DNA of 64,000 nt. It comes from Hemileia vastatrix (lineage: Eukaryota; Basidiomycota; Pucciniomycetes; Pucciniales; Zaghouaniaceae). The position numbers and the translations under genes were made by a program. Positions 1 to 10,477 of the stretch are shown here, piece by piece. Location: assembly GCA_030280995.1 (NCBI GenBank), contig JASXTE010000005.1, positions 18,739,501-18,803,500 of the forward strand, read 5' to 3'. Below the pieces are notes generated by a model. It did not search any database and was not told the origin of the DNA. It was given only the letters and a program-made list of their open reading frames with translations. The number at the start of each line of letters is the position of its first letter. Within the stretch, counting starts at the first letter, position 1.

Positions 1-537
1 CTATCCCTATTTTCTAGCATTCGCGCCGGGGCCCTAACTGACCCCGACCAACACGGGGCTGCGCGTCACTAGATGCAGCAGCCCCCACCAACAAGTTTCA
101 TTTCACTATGGGTTACATAATCTGATTCCACGTTGAATCTCATGCGGAGCATGGGTCACGTCTGCTTGTTTTTTATTTAAATTTTTATTGTATACAATCT
201 CACCCAGCTAGAGACATGAAAGCATGATTAACCAGTAAACTAGCTACAAAATGAAGTGGTAAGGAGTATATAAGAAGAGCAATCTAACTCAGCTGAAAGG
301 AGAACATGTACAGGAAGTTTAAGGGGTGGGCAAGAGGGAGAGAGTTGAGAGTAAAGTTATCGTGAACTGAAGTCAAATGGCTTGTCAATTGTTCTAGTCA
401 CTTTTTGATTTCATCACAACTCTTTGAATATTGATAAAGTTAATATATATGATCCCATTTTGAAGTCAATTAACATTACCAGGATCTGACTTCATAAAAT
501 AAAAATGCCCAAAAAAAAGGTAGTAAGAAATTATTCA
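1..537. other. No gene recognised; GC-rich first 90 bases, then AT-rich
   Basis: The first 90 bases or so are clearly richer in G and C than anything near them, and the rest is AT-rich with no convincing reading frame. This may be the edge of an element cut by the window start. I cannot assign it. Confidence 0.3.
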
Positions 538-1451
538 ACTGACAAGTATGTTCACATAGCTGAAACCACTTCACTAAAGGTGCTGAAAACGTTTTTTAAA
601 GACATAATATCTTTATATAAAAACAAATATTGATGAGAACCAAAATCTGTGGAGAAAACCAAGATTTTGGGGGAATATGAGAACAGGGGGTTTCTGGAAT
701 GTCTTGGCAGTATTGATGGGATGCACTGGGAGTGGAAAAATTTCCCCACAGCCAGGGCCAGTCAGTTCCAGAGGAAGGAAGAAACTCCCACAATGAGATT
801 AGAGGCTGTAGCAAGAAAAAAACTTACAAATTAGGCATGCTTTCTTTGGCTCACCTGGAACATTAAATGAAATCAATGTTCTTCATTGCAGAAACTTGTT
901 TGATAAACATTTGAGTGCTAGTCATAATGATGTAATTTTTTAAAAAAATAATAGAAATTACAAAAATGGTTACTACCTTGCTGATGGTATCTACCCACTA
1001 TAGTTGGCCCTGGCCAAGAAAATCTCTCATCCACAAGATGAGGAAATCAGATATTACTCTAAATTACAAGAAAGTGCTAGAAAGGGCATAGAATGTGCTT
1101 TTGGGGTGTTTGAAAAAAAGGTGGGGTATTCTTACCCAGCCATGTTGTCTATGGCATATTGAGGATGTAAAGGATACAATGAGCTGTTGTATAATTTTAC
1201 ACAACATCATAGAGGAATCAAATTCAGAAACAGATCCTTACCTAAATGAGCAATCCATTCAATGTCAACTTCAGAAAAACCACCAAGATCTTTCTTTAAC
1301 AAAAAGCTTAGTTAATTTTATTCAGAACATCCAGGAACTTCACAAATTAAACACACACTTTGAATTGCAAGAGAATCTGAAGAAACATATCTGGAAAAAT
1401 AGAGGAAGACTTGAATATTTAAGAGGGGAAAAATTAATGGGTACTAGTTAG
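538..1451 (+). pseudogene. Decayed plant-type HARBI1/PIF transposase
   Basis: Conceptual translation across several stops and shifts recovers the Plant_tran / HARBI1-like nuclease family in order: FFKDIISLYKNKY near 595, LGSIDGMHWEWKNFPTA near 700, HAFFGSPGTLNEINVLH near 840-890, NGYYLADGIYPL near 965-1000, RKGIECAFGVF near 1080-1110 and WHIEDVKDTMSCCIILHNII near 1155-1210. The first D (SIDGMHW), second D (LADGIYP) and E (GIECAFGV) of the DDE triad are all visible. The longest open pieces are 649-834 and 1095-1451. Stops interrupt the frame near 630, 832, 940 and 1001, and a frameshift lies near 1120. The transposase is of a different lineage from those in Harb-1 to Harb-4. It is certainly broken. 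I did not find its terminal repeats. Confidence 0.8.
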
Positions 1452-1854
1452 ATGAATAATATAATTTAGTAAAGAAAAAGAAATGTGAGTCAAAAAATAT
1501 ATTGAACTTTATACAAATTTAATAAATTAAATATATAATTTAGAAAAAAAATAAAGATTGTGAGTCAAAAAATGAAGAATCAGAACATCATTTATATATT
1601 TTTCTGGTAATCCTATAAAATCAAAAAATGTGAGTAAATAAATAATTTGGTTAAAACAGATGTTAATAATATGATTAATGGGTACTTACCAAATATGGAG
1701 GACATATGAAATAAAATTAAAAGTAATACAAAAATATGGATAAAGATATTTATATTTCATGTAGTAGTGAAGTTAAACATATTTATCTTGCTTAATAAAA
1801 AGAATTATGAGTTGTGAAGTAGTAATATTGTAAAAAGATTTGAGATAAAATAAT
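1452..1854. other. AT-rich non-coding, similar to 8870-9010
   Basis: There is no gene here. The stretch near 1660-1810 resembles 8850-9000 (gattaatggttact..., ttgcttaataaaa...), so the left and right flanks of Harb-1 belong to related AT-rich repeats. Confidence 0.4.
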
Positions 1855-2253
1855 AGGGGGTATCAATGTTCAGGGATCCACAATTAAAGATCAGGAATTT
1901 TTTTCCCCAGGATCAGATATTATTAATTGCCGAAGATTCTTATCCACTAGCCCCAGGGCTAGTGGAGAAAGAATCCACAATAATGCATTATCCCTCCTCT
2001 TATACCCCAATTTCCATTCCTAATTCCTGATCCTAAACTCACCACATCCATAATTTATTTGTAAGCAAGTCACATGACATATAATTGCAGATAACATCCT
2101 TCTATATCTCATCACTCTACAATACTTAATTTTGGTGGCAAACACATAACATTTTTTTTCTATCTACACACCCCACCTGCTCATTTGGTGGCAAATTCCC
2201 ACTTCCCACACATCACCTAAACCTTTTACCGAAAACCTTTTCTACTGGCAATA

Positions 2254-3497
2254 ATGAAACACCTCTCTACTAGGAAGCAACTTCACACAGCTATGAATTC
2301 TATCACTTTAGTTCTAGCCGCTGACCCTTATTCTGACTCTGGTTTGGAAGTCACTTTAGTTTATATGTCTTATCTTTCCAAAAAGCGTTACATCATCCCA
2401 AGGGGGCCAAATATTTATCATTATCACAGATATGATCTCCAATCCATTCTCAACATTGCTCATTTAAAATTCACACAACTTTTTTGAACTTCTCCTTATT
2501 CTTTTTTCAAACTTTCTCAACTCATCTCCAATCATCCTATCTTCCATAATAATTCCCATAACAAACAGCATGATCCTGCCTTTCAACTTGCTGTCACACT
2601 ATGTTTCTTTGGTTCAAATGGAAATGGTGCTGCTGCAAGACGTTTAGATAATCTCTTTACCATAGGATATGGTACCTTCATATTATACACCAAGCACTGC
2701 ATGATTGCTATCCATTCTCTCAAGTCTCAAACAATCTCTTGGCCAACTCCACAACAGCAACTTGAATCCTCTCAACTAATGCAAGCTGAAGGTTTTTCTG
2801 GATGTTTAGGTTTTGTTGATGGTACAGCTATACCTTTGAGTCAAAAGCCTGCTCATGATGGCTACCATTATTTTGATTGAAAAAAAAGGTTTCTTCAAAA
2901 TGTTCTCCAATTTCACATCTTTCATAAATTAACTTTTAATCTTCTTTGTAGATACTCTATTGCTGTTCAACTTGTCTGTGACATCAACAAAAAGTTTATT
3001 GCTTTTCATAGTGGCTTCCCCGGCTCATGTCATGACTCTTCTATCTTCCAAAGAATGAGGATTTCTCAAAGTCCTGACTCATACTCCTTGCAGACTCAGC
3101 ATATGCAAGTGGAAAGTACATTGCACCTGATTTACATGGTGCAACTTTAGAAAATTACACCAAAAACACCTTTCATAATCACCTTTCCCAATCAAGAGTA
3201 CAGATTGAACATGCTATTAGGATTTTAAAGGGAAGATTTTCTAGTCTCCAAGAACTCAGAATCTAATTTCAAAAAATAATGGAAATCAAAACTGCAAATC
3301 ATCAGATAATGACTTGAATTATACTCCACAATATCCTAACTGATTTAAAGGATGAGTGGAATGATCTTTATGAAGAAGCGGATCCTGAACCAGTGCCGGC
3401 TCTCCCCTCACTTGAATCAAAAAACATTCATTCAACTGGAATATGCTCTGGCATTATGCCAATCATCCTCCACCATTTTGACACACAACCCTTTTAA
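2254..3497 (+). pseudogene. Harb-1 DDE transposase (HARBI1-like, DDE_Tnp_4 type), broken
   Basis: Starts MKHLSTRKQLHTAMN, the same start as the Harb-2 copy. Further on are SNGNGAAARRLDNLFTIGYG, GCLGFVDGTAIPLSQKPAHDG (first catalytic D, near 2820), FPGSCHDSSIFQRM (second D, near 3030) and QIEHAIRILKGRFSSLQELR (E, near 3205). One intron is predicted at 2889-2951. TGA stops at 2485-2487 and 2878-2880, a frameshift near 3085 and further stops after 3260 disable it. The protein would be about 390 residues, normal for HARBI1. It would cut and paste the element with help from the SANT-like partner encoded at the other end. Confidence 0.85.
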
Positions 3498-3499
3498 CT

Positions 3500-3650
3500 T
3501 TTTGAATTAAAACTCTCCAAATGTCCACTTTGTATACTTTATTCACTTGGCTTGGTATTTTTTTTTTGAATTTACAGTGAATATCTCTTTTTTGGATGGC
3601 TCATTGGTTTCTTTCACAAGCTCAACATGAAATCACATATTTTTTCAGTG
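3500..3650 (+). promoter_or_regulatory. Conserved leader of dioxygenase 2OG-B (Harb-1 copy)
   Basis: A block starting CTCTCCAAATGTCC and continuing to GCTCATTGGTT...CAACATGAAATC is shared with Harb-4 (26469-26640), upstream of the same gene. It is not open in a conserved frame, so conservation probably reflects promoter or 5' untranslated sequence. ATTGG (a reverse CCAAT box) lies inside it. Function is inferred only from position and conservation. Confidence 0.35.
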
Positions 3651-3659
3651 TTTCTTTTT

Positions 3660-4235
3660 TTTCAAAGGTTACACTAATTTTCTTTGTTTTTTCTCTCCCT
3701 CTTTTCTCTCTTTTCCTTCTCTTTTTCCCTCCTTTCCCCCCTTATTGACTGCCTCAATCTCCCTGTCCCCCCTTATTCTCTTCCTCACCTTTCCCCCCTT
3801 TAGATGCTCTTTTTCCTCCCTTTATCCCCCCTTTGCCCTCTTTAGGCCCTTTCCCCCCCTTTCCCCCCTTTACCCCCTTTAGGACACCTCTAAACTCTCC
3901 CCTCCACTGCTCCCCCTCTCCCCCCTACCCCCTTATTCCTTCCCCCCTCCCCTCTTTCCTTGCCTCCTTTCTGCTTTAATACCTAAACAAATTTCTTAGA
4001 AATTTATTTAGGTATCTACCTATGGGGAGGAGGGGGGGAAGCGGTGAAAGGGAGAGGGAAAGGGGGAGGGGAAGGGGAGAGGGGGGGTATTGTAAAAGGA
4101 GGTAAATGGGGGGAAAGGGGGGAGGAGCTGGTGAACAAGTGGGAGAAGCCAATTTTGAGAAGATCAAGAAGGGGGAGGGGGGCTTGAGGACACCAAAAAG
4201 AGGTAAAAGAGGCAGAAAAGGAGGGGTAATATGAG
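3660..4235. repeat. Polypyrimidine arm, palindromic centre, polypurine arm
   Basis: About 310 bases of nearly pure C/T (3660-3975) face about 210 bases of nearly pure G/A (4020-4230). The centre (about 3979-4016) is an AT-rich palindrome, ATACCTAAACAAATTTCT / TAGAAATTTATTTAGGTAT. The whole can fold into a long imperfect hairpin. No protein is supported; proline-rich reverse frames here are low-complexity artefacts. Confidence 0.75.
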
Positions 4236-4721
4236 CATATGTAAAAGAAAATTAACATTTTTTTTTGTATTTTTTTTGTTTGTTTTTTACAGAATATTAT
4301 AAAAATAATTTTTTTTACAGTTCAAGCTGAATCAAAAACAAATTTGGCGTGTTTATAATTTTTATTTTTGGAAAAAAAAATTCTGATACAAAATTTTTTT
4401 TATTGATTTAATTTTTTGATTATAACTTTTTTTTATCATTTTTTTAAGGACTTTAGTTGGTATATCTAACACCAAATAACTTTAAAATTCATTTTTTTGG
4501 GAAATAATTTTATTGATGTTTGTTTTTATTTTATTTGTGTTTACATTTTTTTAAAGGACAGTTTTAGTAATTGATTTCTTTTCAAAAAAAAATTATTTGG
4601 ATTAATTTTTATCAATAAAATTCTTAAGGTTTAATAAACAAACTAAATTTTGTGAGTTTTGTTTTTTTGCCATTTTATTTTTTTGGTTTTTGATACAAAT
4701 ATTTTTTGTTCAGAGAAAAAA

Positions 4722-6130
4722 AATGTCTATTTTGTCAGAATCACCTCTTGCGTCTCTATCATCTTCCTCTTTATCATCTTTATCATCTTTTTCAAATTCA
4801 ACGTCATTTCAATCATCATCCAATTGTTCAGAGAAAAAAATGTCTATTTTGTCAGAATCACCTCTTACTTCTCTATCATCATCCTCTTTATCATCTTTAT
4901 CAACTTTTTCAAATTAAACTTCATTTCAATCATCATCCAAATTATCAAAAAAAAAATGATGTTAGAAGTCATCAGAATAAAAGAAATTTTCAAAAGAAAA
5001 ATCTTTTGGATTGCTTATTTGGCCATTTATCAAATATTGAGTACAATAAAACTAGAGTGGATCAAAAAAATTCTTATCCAAATGAGTTACCAGCAGATTT
5101 AATATATTTAACCAAAGCAGGAGACAATGAAATTAAAGCAATTATCAGTAATTCTTTTAAAACTCAATTTATTTATTAAAATAATTCTTTTAATGGTTCA
5201 AAAGATGAAACCTTCAATCAACTATCTGATCTCATAATAACACTATATCAAATAGCTTTGGTTTGTTTACCATTAAGGAATACAAATTTGTTGGGTAGTA
5301 TTATGATTGGATTTGGTTGGAGACCAGGACTTGTTAAAATATATTCTCTTGGTATGTCTGATGATATATGTTTCTTTTTTAAAAATCATGTCACTTTTTT
5401 TATTTCCATAGACATCTATTCTTTACTGAAAAATTTATCTAAAGCTGAAAAAGATGAAGATTTTTGCTTATAGGACACCTTACCTTCCTTCAATACTTTT
5501 ATTGCTCTTTGCCTCAAAAAACTCTGCAATAAAGCTTTTGAAAAGAATCATCAACTTGCTACCAAGTTTGGAATACAAAATTGGTGTGACTCCGAACGGG
5601 TAGAAATTAGCAACCAATATCTTTCATTTTCAAATGTTATTATTACTCATTCAGGATTCCACAATACAATTCATATCAATAGGAATGATGCCAATTATCT
5701 TACTTTTGGAATTTTCTCATATATTAATCCAATAACTGGACCATTAAATCCTTCCCCTGCTAAAATAAAAGGTCATTGGTTTGGGAAAAAAAAAATCAAT
5801 AAGGTAAAAAAAAAGGTAAATTTAACAGATATAAAAAATTTTATGTAGATCAAAAAAGTATGGGGATGAGTAGAGTCATCAAATATTTTTTATTTTTTCA
5901 TAAATTTTTTATAAATAACTCTTATATTTCAAATTCCTAAAATAAAGTAATGGGCCAACAACCCTGTTTTTTATAAATGGGAATCATGACAACATTTATT
6001 TGTCTCATGAGGCTCCTTTCCCTACAATTGTGGAAAGTCCCAAAAATTTGTTTCTAGATGTATCCAAATTTCAGCTAGAGGAATTGTCATTACTTTAAAA
6101 CTAGGGAGATTGAAATATATTAGTTGTTTA
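4722..6130 (+). pseudogene. Harb-1 2OG-B: TET-like 2OG-Fe(II) dioxygenase, broken
   Basis: The N-terminal part is serine-rich and duplicated: MSILSESPL followed by a Ser/Phe-rich stretch appears twice (4722-4838 and about 4839-4955). The folded part begins around 4965 after a frame change and includes LSDLIITLYQIAL, GFGWRPGLVKIYSLG, an intron at about 5352-5410, NWCDSERVEISNQYLSFSNV, FHNTIHINRNDANYLTFGIF and SPAKIKGHW. Compared with the Harb-4 copy, HIN replaces the HTD metal motif, and a TAG at 5471-5473 replaces a Trp codon. A further exon similar to the Harb-4 28411-28614 exon lies near 5940-6110. The family is 2-oxoglutarate/Fe(II) oxygenases related to TET/JBP (probably Pfam 2OG-FeII_Oxy_6). 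By family, the substrate would be a modified base in DNA; that is inference. Confidence 0.7.
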
Positions 6131-6164
6131 TATATTTATTTATGTAATTATATTAAATTTTGGT

Positions 6165-6330
6165 GATTTTCACCCCTTACTTCAATAAAATTCAGGAGAG
6201 AGAATTTCCAAATTTTCAAATCTGACATGTGAAATTGATGACTTAGAAAAATTTTGGAGATACCCACCTTTGCTTCAATAAAATCCAGGGGAGGGTATGG
6301 CCAAATTTTTAAAACAGATATAGAGTTTTG
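6165..6330. repeat. Downstream tandem repeat of 2OG-B (two units)
   Basis: Two roughly 100-base units each contain CACCCC(T)T...CTTCAATAAAAT.CAGG and an adjoining block GAGGGTAT.GCCAAAT. The same repeat follows 2OG-B in Harb-2 (25620-25870), Harb-4 (28610-28760) and Harb-5 (48940-49085). Each unit has short CCCC/GGGG inverted arms around AATAAA, so it may act in 3' end formation. Confidence 0.6.
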
Positions 6331-6660
6331 TTGACTTAGCTGTATTTAGAAAAGTAAATTTAATGATTTGAATGTGAAGAAGAAAAAATGTATGAGTTTT
6401 TCAAATTTTTGCAAGAAAAAATCATCTAGAATAAAGATCTTTAAAAAGTCAGCAAATATGAAATAATCACCAAAAAGAAATATAACAAAATTTAATTAAT
6501 CAAACAAACAAATAATCTAAAATTTCACAATAAAATGTTTCACATCTCAGTGAGGAGTGTGTGCCAAGGATTGATTATTAGCTTTAATGCATTCTATCAA
6601 GAAAACTTTCTAAACAAAATAAAAAAACATTTTATCAAACATTTTCTTTAAGAGTTCAAT

Positions 6661-7986
6661 TCACTCAATAGATTTTTTAGCTTTAACAAAGTCTCTCAAA
6701 AAATCTTTCCTTTTTGAACCATCTTCAAGTTGATACTTGAGTTTCATTTGATCCAATAGGAAATTGTACTCTAGAGCCTTCTCCCCTTTCTTTATCTTGA
6801 ATTTCTTCACCTTCAAGTCATGTGCCCTCTCATCCCTCTTTAAAGAAAGCTTGAATTTCTTCACATCCAAGTCTTTTAACCTCCCATCCCTCTGTAAAAA
6901 AAGCTCAAATTTCTTCTCCACCAAGTCTTGTGCCCTATCATCCCTTCATAAAGAGAGCTCATATTTTTTCTTTTGAAAGTTGAGAGTATCTCTTGAAACT
7001 TCAACTTTACCTAAAGTGAAAATTAATATTAACAATAGAAAAGAAAAGCTCACTTAAATATTAAAAGGTATGCTATCACTTACCAGATTCATGTTTATCC
7101 AAAATATCATCAATGGAAGAAAAATGGGTTTGGGAAAAACTATCTCTGTTTCACTTTTTATGACTGTTGAAATTCAAAGTAGTTGATGGTCTTTGCTTTT
7201 TTTTGGAGGTAAAAATTTCCTCTTCATTATTGATGCTAGATTCAGACTCACTTGCTTGAGGATCCTGGGTTCCTTCATTAGCCTTTTTAGAAATAAAAGG
7301 AATAAAAAAACTAGACAAGAAATGAAAACTTACTGGAGTGGGATCACTTTGGTTTAAATCACCATAAGGATCTATTGGAAAGCTATCTAGATTTTCTGAA
7401 TTTAGAACAGGGGAGGCTTGAGTGAAGGAAGAGGATGGTAAAAGATTTATTTTAACATCATGTTTGGAGATAGCATCTTCACCATCCAACATGTTTTCAG
7501 GATTAACATCAGCTTGCTCTCCAAAAATAGCATCCATCTCTTTAACTTATGGACATAGAACTTCAAGTTTATAATCTATGGATTTTATGCCCTTACTGAT
7601 ATCAATGTCAGTAATACCAAAACCAGTAGTAAATGAAAGTGTCTTTGCCTTCTTGTATTTGTCTCAGTAATTCTTGAGAAGTTCAGACATCTGTTTATAC
7701 AAAAGATCAATCCTTCCCTTTGTCCTATTTTTTAATTCATTGGCCATTAGAAGATAGCCATCCACTTTTGATGCAGGGGGCCATCCTACTTTAGCTGCAT
7801 TCTCAGTACCAAAACAAGAATCATAATTAGTTTTTATTTTTGGCAGTTGATAAGTATGAGATGATCATCTTTTTTTAGTTGAACAGTCTTTGTTTTCTCA
7901 GCTGATCAGGGGAAAGAGGGAGTAATCAGATTTGATGAGTAACTGGGGGAATCCTGCCTTTGAGAAGATCTATGACAACAAGGCAT
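6661..7986 (-). pseudogene. Harb-1 Myb/SANT-like DNA-binding protein with coiled-coil tail, damaged
   Basis: Read on the minus strand from ATG at 7986: MPCCHRSSQRQDSPSYSSN, then a stop near 7908, a SANT-like core (VQLKKDDHLILIN, GWPPASKVDGYLLMANELK, KNY stop DKYKKAK, TTGFGITD), VKEMDAIFGEQADVNP, an acidic linker, SKKKQRPSTTLNFNSHKK, and a C-terminal exon (6661-6924) with three 17-18 residue repeats of the form KKFELxLQRDxRxxDL ending QLEDGSKRKDFLRDFVKAKKSIE. Introns are predicted after DPTP (near 7332) and between the linker and the coil. Harbinger elements characteristically encode such a Myb-like partner, which binds the element ends and brings in the transposase. Here it lies at the opposite end from the transposase and points inward. 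Several in-frame stops argue against function. Confidence 0.75.
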
Positions 7987-8293
7987 GTTGAGATATTTGA
8001 AGATTAAAAGGAGAAGAAACAAACAGATTAGATGGGGAGTGGTTTTGCATGGATAGAATGAATAGACAGGATGGAAGTGGGCAGCAAGGCAGGAAGCATG
8101 GGATATCCAAAAAGTTGTCCAAGATGTGGTTATGAAAAATTGAGGATAAAAATTTTGGATAGAGGTGAACGTTGACACGCAAAAGTTCTAATAACCCAAT
8201 TATTAGAAAAAATAATTGCTGAAGATCATTGGGGTATAATGATGTTTATCCTTAATTACTTTAATTGTGGATCAGTAAACATTGATACCCCCT

Positions 8294-9175
8294 GATAAGG
8301 AAATAATAAATAATGAAAATATATATATATAAAATAATATTTTCAAATCAAATTATAAAAAATATAAATAAATTACATCTTATAAATGATTTTATAAATA
8401 ATAAAAAACATACAGTGCAAAAAATCAAGTGGCACCTACTAACAGGTGCATATTCCTATATTCAGTTTTAAATTAAGAGTAAATTTGTTTTGATGTTGCA
8501 CGAGCTAGTGTTCTCATTGTTCAGTGTGCAGTCTTTCCAGAAGAATTACAGCTGAGCTAAAATTGAGTTAAGTCAAAGATAGGGATTGGCACCTGCTATC
8601 AGGTTCCCATGTTTTTTTTCTGGTGATATATAAAAAAATTAAAAAATAGTTAACTTATAAAAGTATATAAAAATAAAAATAAATGTTGAAAATAAAAATT
8701 ATGAGATGTAATACTAGTATATCAATATGTATAAGAAAAAGAAAGTGAGTAAAAATGGAAGGAGCAGACCAGTATATATATTATTACTGGGACTCCTAGA
8801 AAAGAAAAAAAACGTGAGAAAATATATATATTGGTTAAGAAATAGATATGATAATAATAAGATTAATGGTTACTAATCAAATATAGAGAAGAATTAATTT
8901 TGAAATATAAAAAGAAGAAGAAGACTCAAAATTTAAAATAACCATATTTTATTGCTTAATAAAATGATTTATGAGATGGAAAATGTTTATAATAATTTTA
9001 TTTATATTGCTTTATCAAAAATAATATTTAAAAATAAAATTATAAATAATATATATAAATTACATCTTATAGATATTTTTATAAATAATAAATAATAATT
9101 AATTTATAAAAATTTATAAAAATAAAAAGAAATGTCAAAAATAAAAATTAAAAGATTTAATACTAGTATATCAAT
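8294..9175. repeat. AT-rich repeats with direct copies
   Basis: No gene. A block near 8645-8790 (aaataaa.gt.gaaaataaaaatta, then tactagtatatcaatatgtataag) recurs at 9105-9250, and the second copy runs into the foldback element. Dispersed blocks similar to 1660-1810 are also present. Confidence 0.5.
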
Positions 9176-9890
9176 ATGTATAAGAAAAAAAATTGAGTTG
9201 AAATGGAAGGAACAGAGAAGTATATATATTTTTTCTGGTCCTCTTAGAAAGTACAAATTGTGGGACCCTGTGGAGAATTTGAGGTGAAAATAGCAGGTGA
9301 AATTAAAAAATAAAATCACTAAACTCAAGAGGAGAGTTGAGGGAAAATATTTACTAGTTATTTTTATTGCCTGTTAGCTCTTTGGAAGAACCATTTTCTG
9401 CTTTGCAGAAAGAGAGAAAAAAAAAGGCAAGAGGGGAGGGGAGGTAAATTAATCACTAGTAGGCTATTCCAATGTGTGTTGGTTCTTCAGAAGAGCCATT
9501 TAACTCCCCTCTCCTCTCTCCTCTTACCTTTTTTTCTCTCTTACAGCCATGCAGCAAATGGCTCTTCCAAAGAACTAACAGGCAAGAAAAATAACACTAC
9601 TAAGTATTTTCCCTCCTCTCTCCTCTCTCCTCTTTCCCTTTTCTTTTCTCTCTTTCAGCCAAGCATCAAATAGCTCTTCTGAAGAACTAACAGGCAATAA
9701 AATTTACTAGTAAGTATTTTCCCTCATCTCTCCTCTTGGGTATAGGGAATTTTTTTTTAAATTTCAACTCTTATTTTCACCTCAAATTCTCCACAGGGTC
9801 CTGCAAATTGGGCTTTCTAAGAGGCCCAGAGAAAATATATATACTGGTGTATTCCTTCCACTTCAACTCACTTTTCTTCTTCTTATACAT
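9176..9890. mobile_element. Foldback element with ~215-bp inverted arms
   Basis: The left arm from ATGTATAAGAA (9176) to about 9393 is repeated in reverse complement from about 9660 to 9890. Shared landmarks include AGTATATATATTTTT/TCTGG, CCTCTTAGAAAG, GACCCTGTGGAGAATTTGAG and GAGAG.TGAGGGAAAATA. The loop of about 270 bases holds two related copies of a block with GAACTAACAGGCAA and AAGTATTTTCCCTC. There is no coding capacity. It is probably a non-autonomous DNA transposon. Confidence 0.7.
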
Positions 9891-9893
9891 ATT

Positions 9894-10093
9894 AGGGGGT
9901 ATCAAAGTTAGAAATCTTCCATTTCAAAATACCTTTTTTTTCCACCAAATCAACCATGATTATTTTTTTTAAATATGCCATATTGTGCCCCAAAAATACC
10001 TTTCTAGTGAGAATTAATTTCAATATTGTGGATTTCTTTTTGTGTTGTGAAACGCCTTTTAAATAATTACAAATTTTTAACTTTGATACCCCT
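9894..10093. mobile_element. 200-bp Harbinger-type MITE
   Basis: Terminal inverted repeats AGGGGGTATCAAAGTTAG (left) and its near complement ending at 10093 share their first 12 bases with the Harb-1/Harb-2 ends. ATT flanks it on both sides (9891-9893 and 10094-10096). The second ATT is also the left flank of Harb-2. No coding sequence. Confidence 0.85.
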
Positions 10094-10477
10094 ATTAGAG
10101 GATATCAATGTTTAGGGATCCACAATTAGGGATCAGGAATTATTTTCCTGCATCTGACATTATTAATTGTGGAGGATTTTTATCCATTAGCCCTAGGGCT
10201 AGTGGATAAGGAATCCACATTAATGCATTATCCCACCTCTTATACCCCAATTTCCATTCCTGATTCCTGATCCCAAACTCATAACATCCATGATTAATAT
10301 GTAAGAAATTCACATGACATACAATTGAAGATGCCATCCTTAAGTCTCTCTTTACTTTATGCTACTTAATTTTTGTGGAAAACACAAAAACATTTGTTTC
10401 TATCTACACACCCCACCTGCTCATTTGGTGGCAAATTCCCACTTCCCACTCATCACCTAAACCTTCTACCAAAAATA

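Larger units (their letters stand above)
1855..8293 (+). mobile_element. Harb-1: PIF/Harbinger element with transposase, dioxygenase and SANT genes
   Basis: The left end AGGGGGTATCAATGTT at 1855 is matched by its reverse complement ending at 8293. A second block of similarity, GATCCACAATTAA, follows on both sides. A subterminal palindrome (CCACTAGCCC / GGGCTAGTGG) lies near 1948. Flanking triplets are aat and gat, so the target duplication is at best mutated. Inside are a transposase (2254-3497, +), 2OG-B (4722-6130, +) and a SANT-like gene (6661-7986, -). It lacks the second dioxygenase present in Harb-2. All three genes carry stops or shifts, so the copy is dead. Confidence 0.85.

Noticed and set aside
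1..90. GC-rich start, considered as rRNA or tRNA
   Set aside because: No cloverleaf or conserved rRNA segment could be recognised.
3976..4258. Two minus-strand proline/serine-rich frames
   Set aside because: They are translations of the purine-rich arm of the foldback and have low-complexity composition only.
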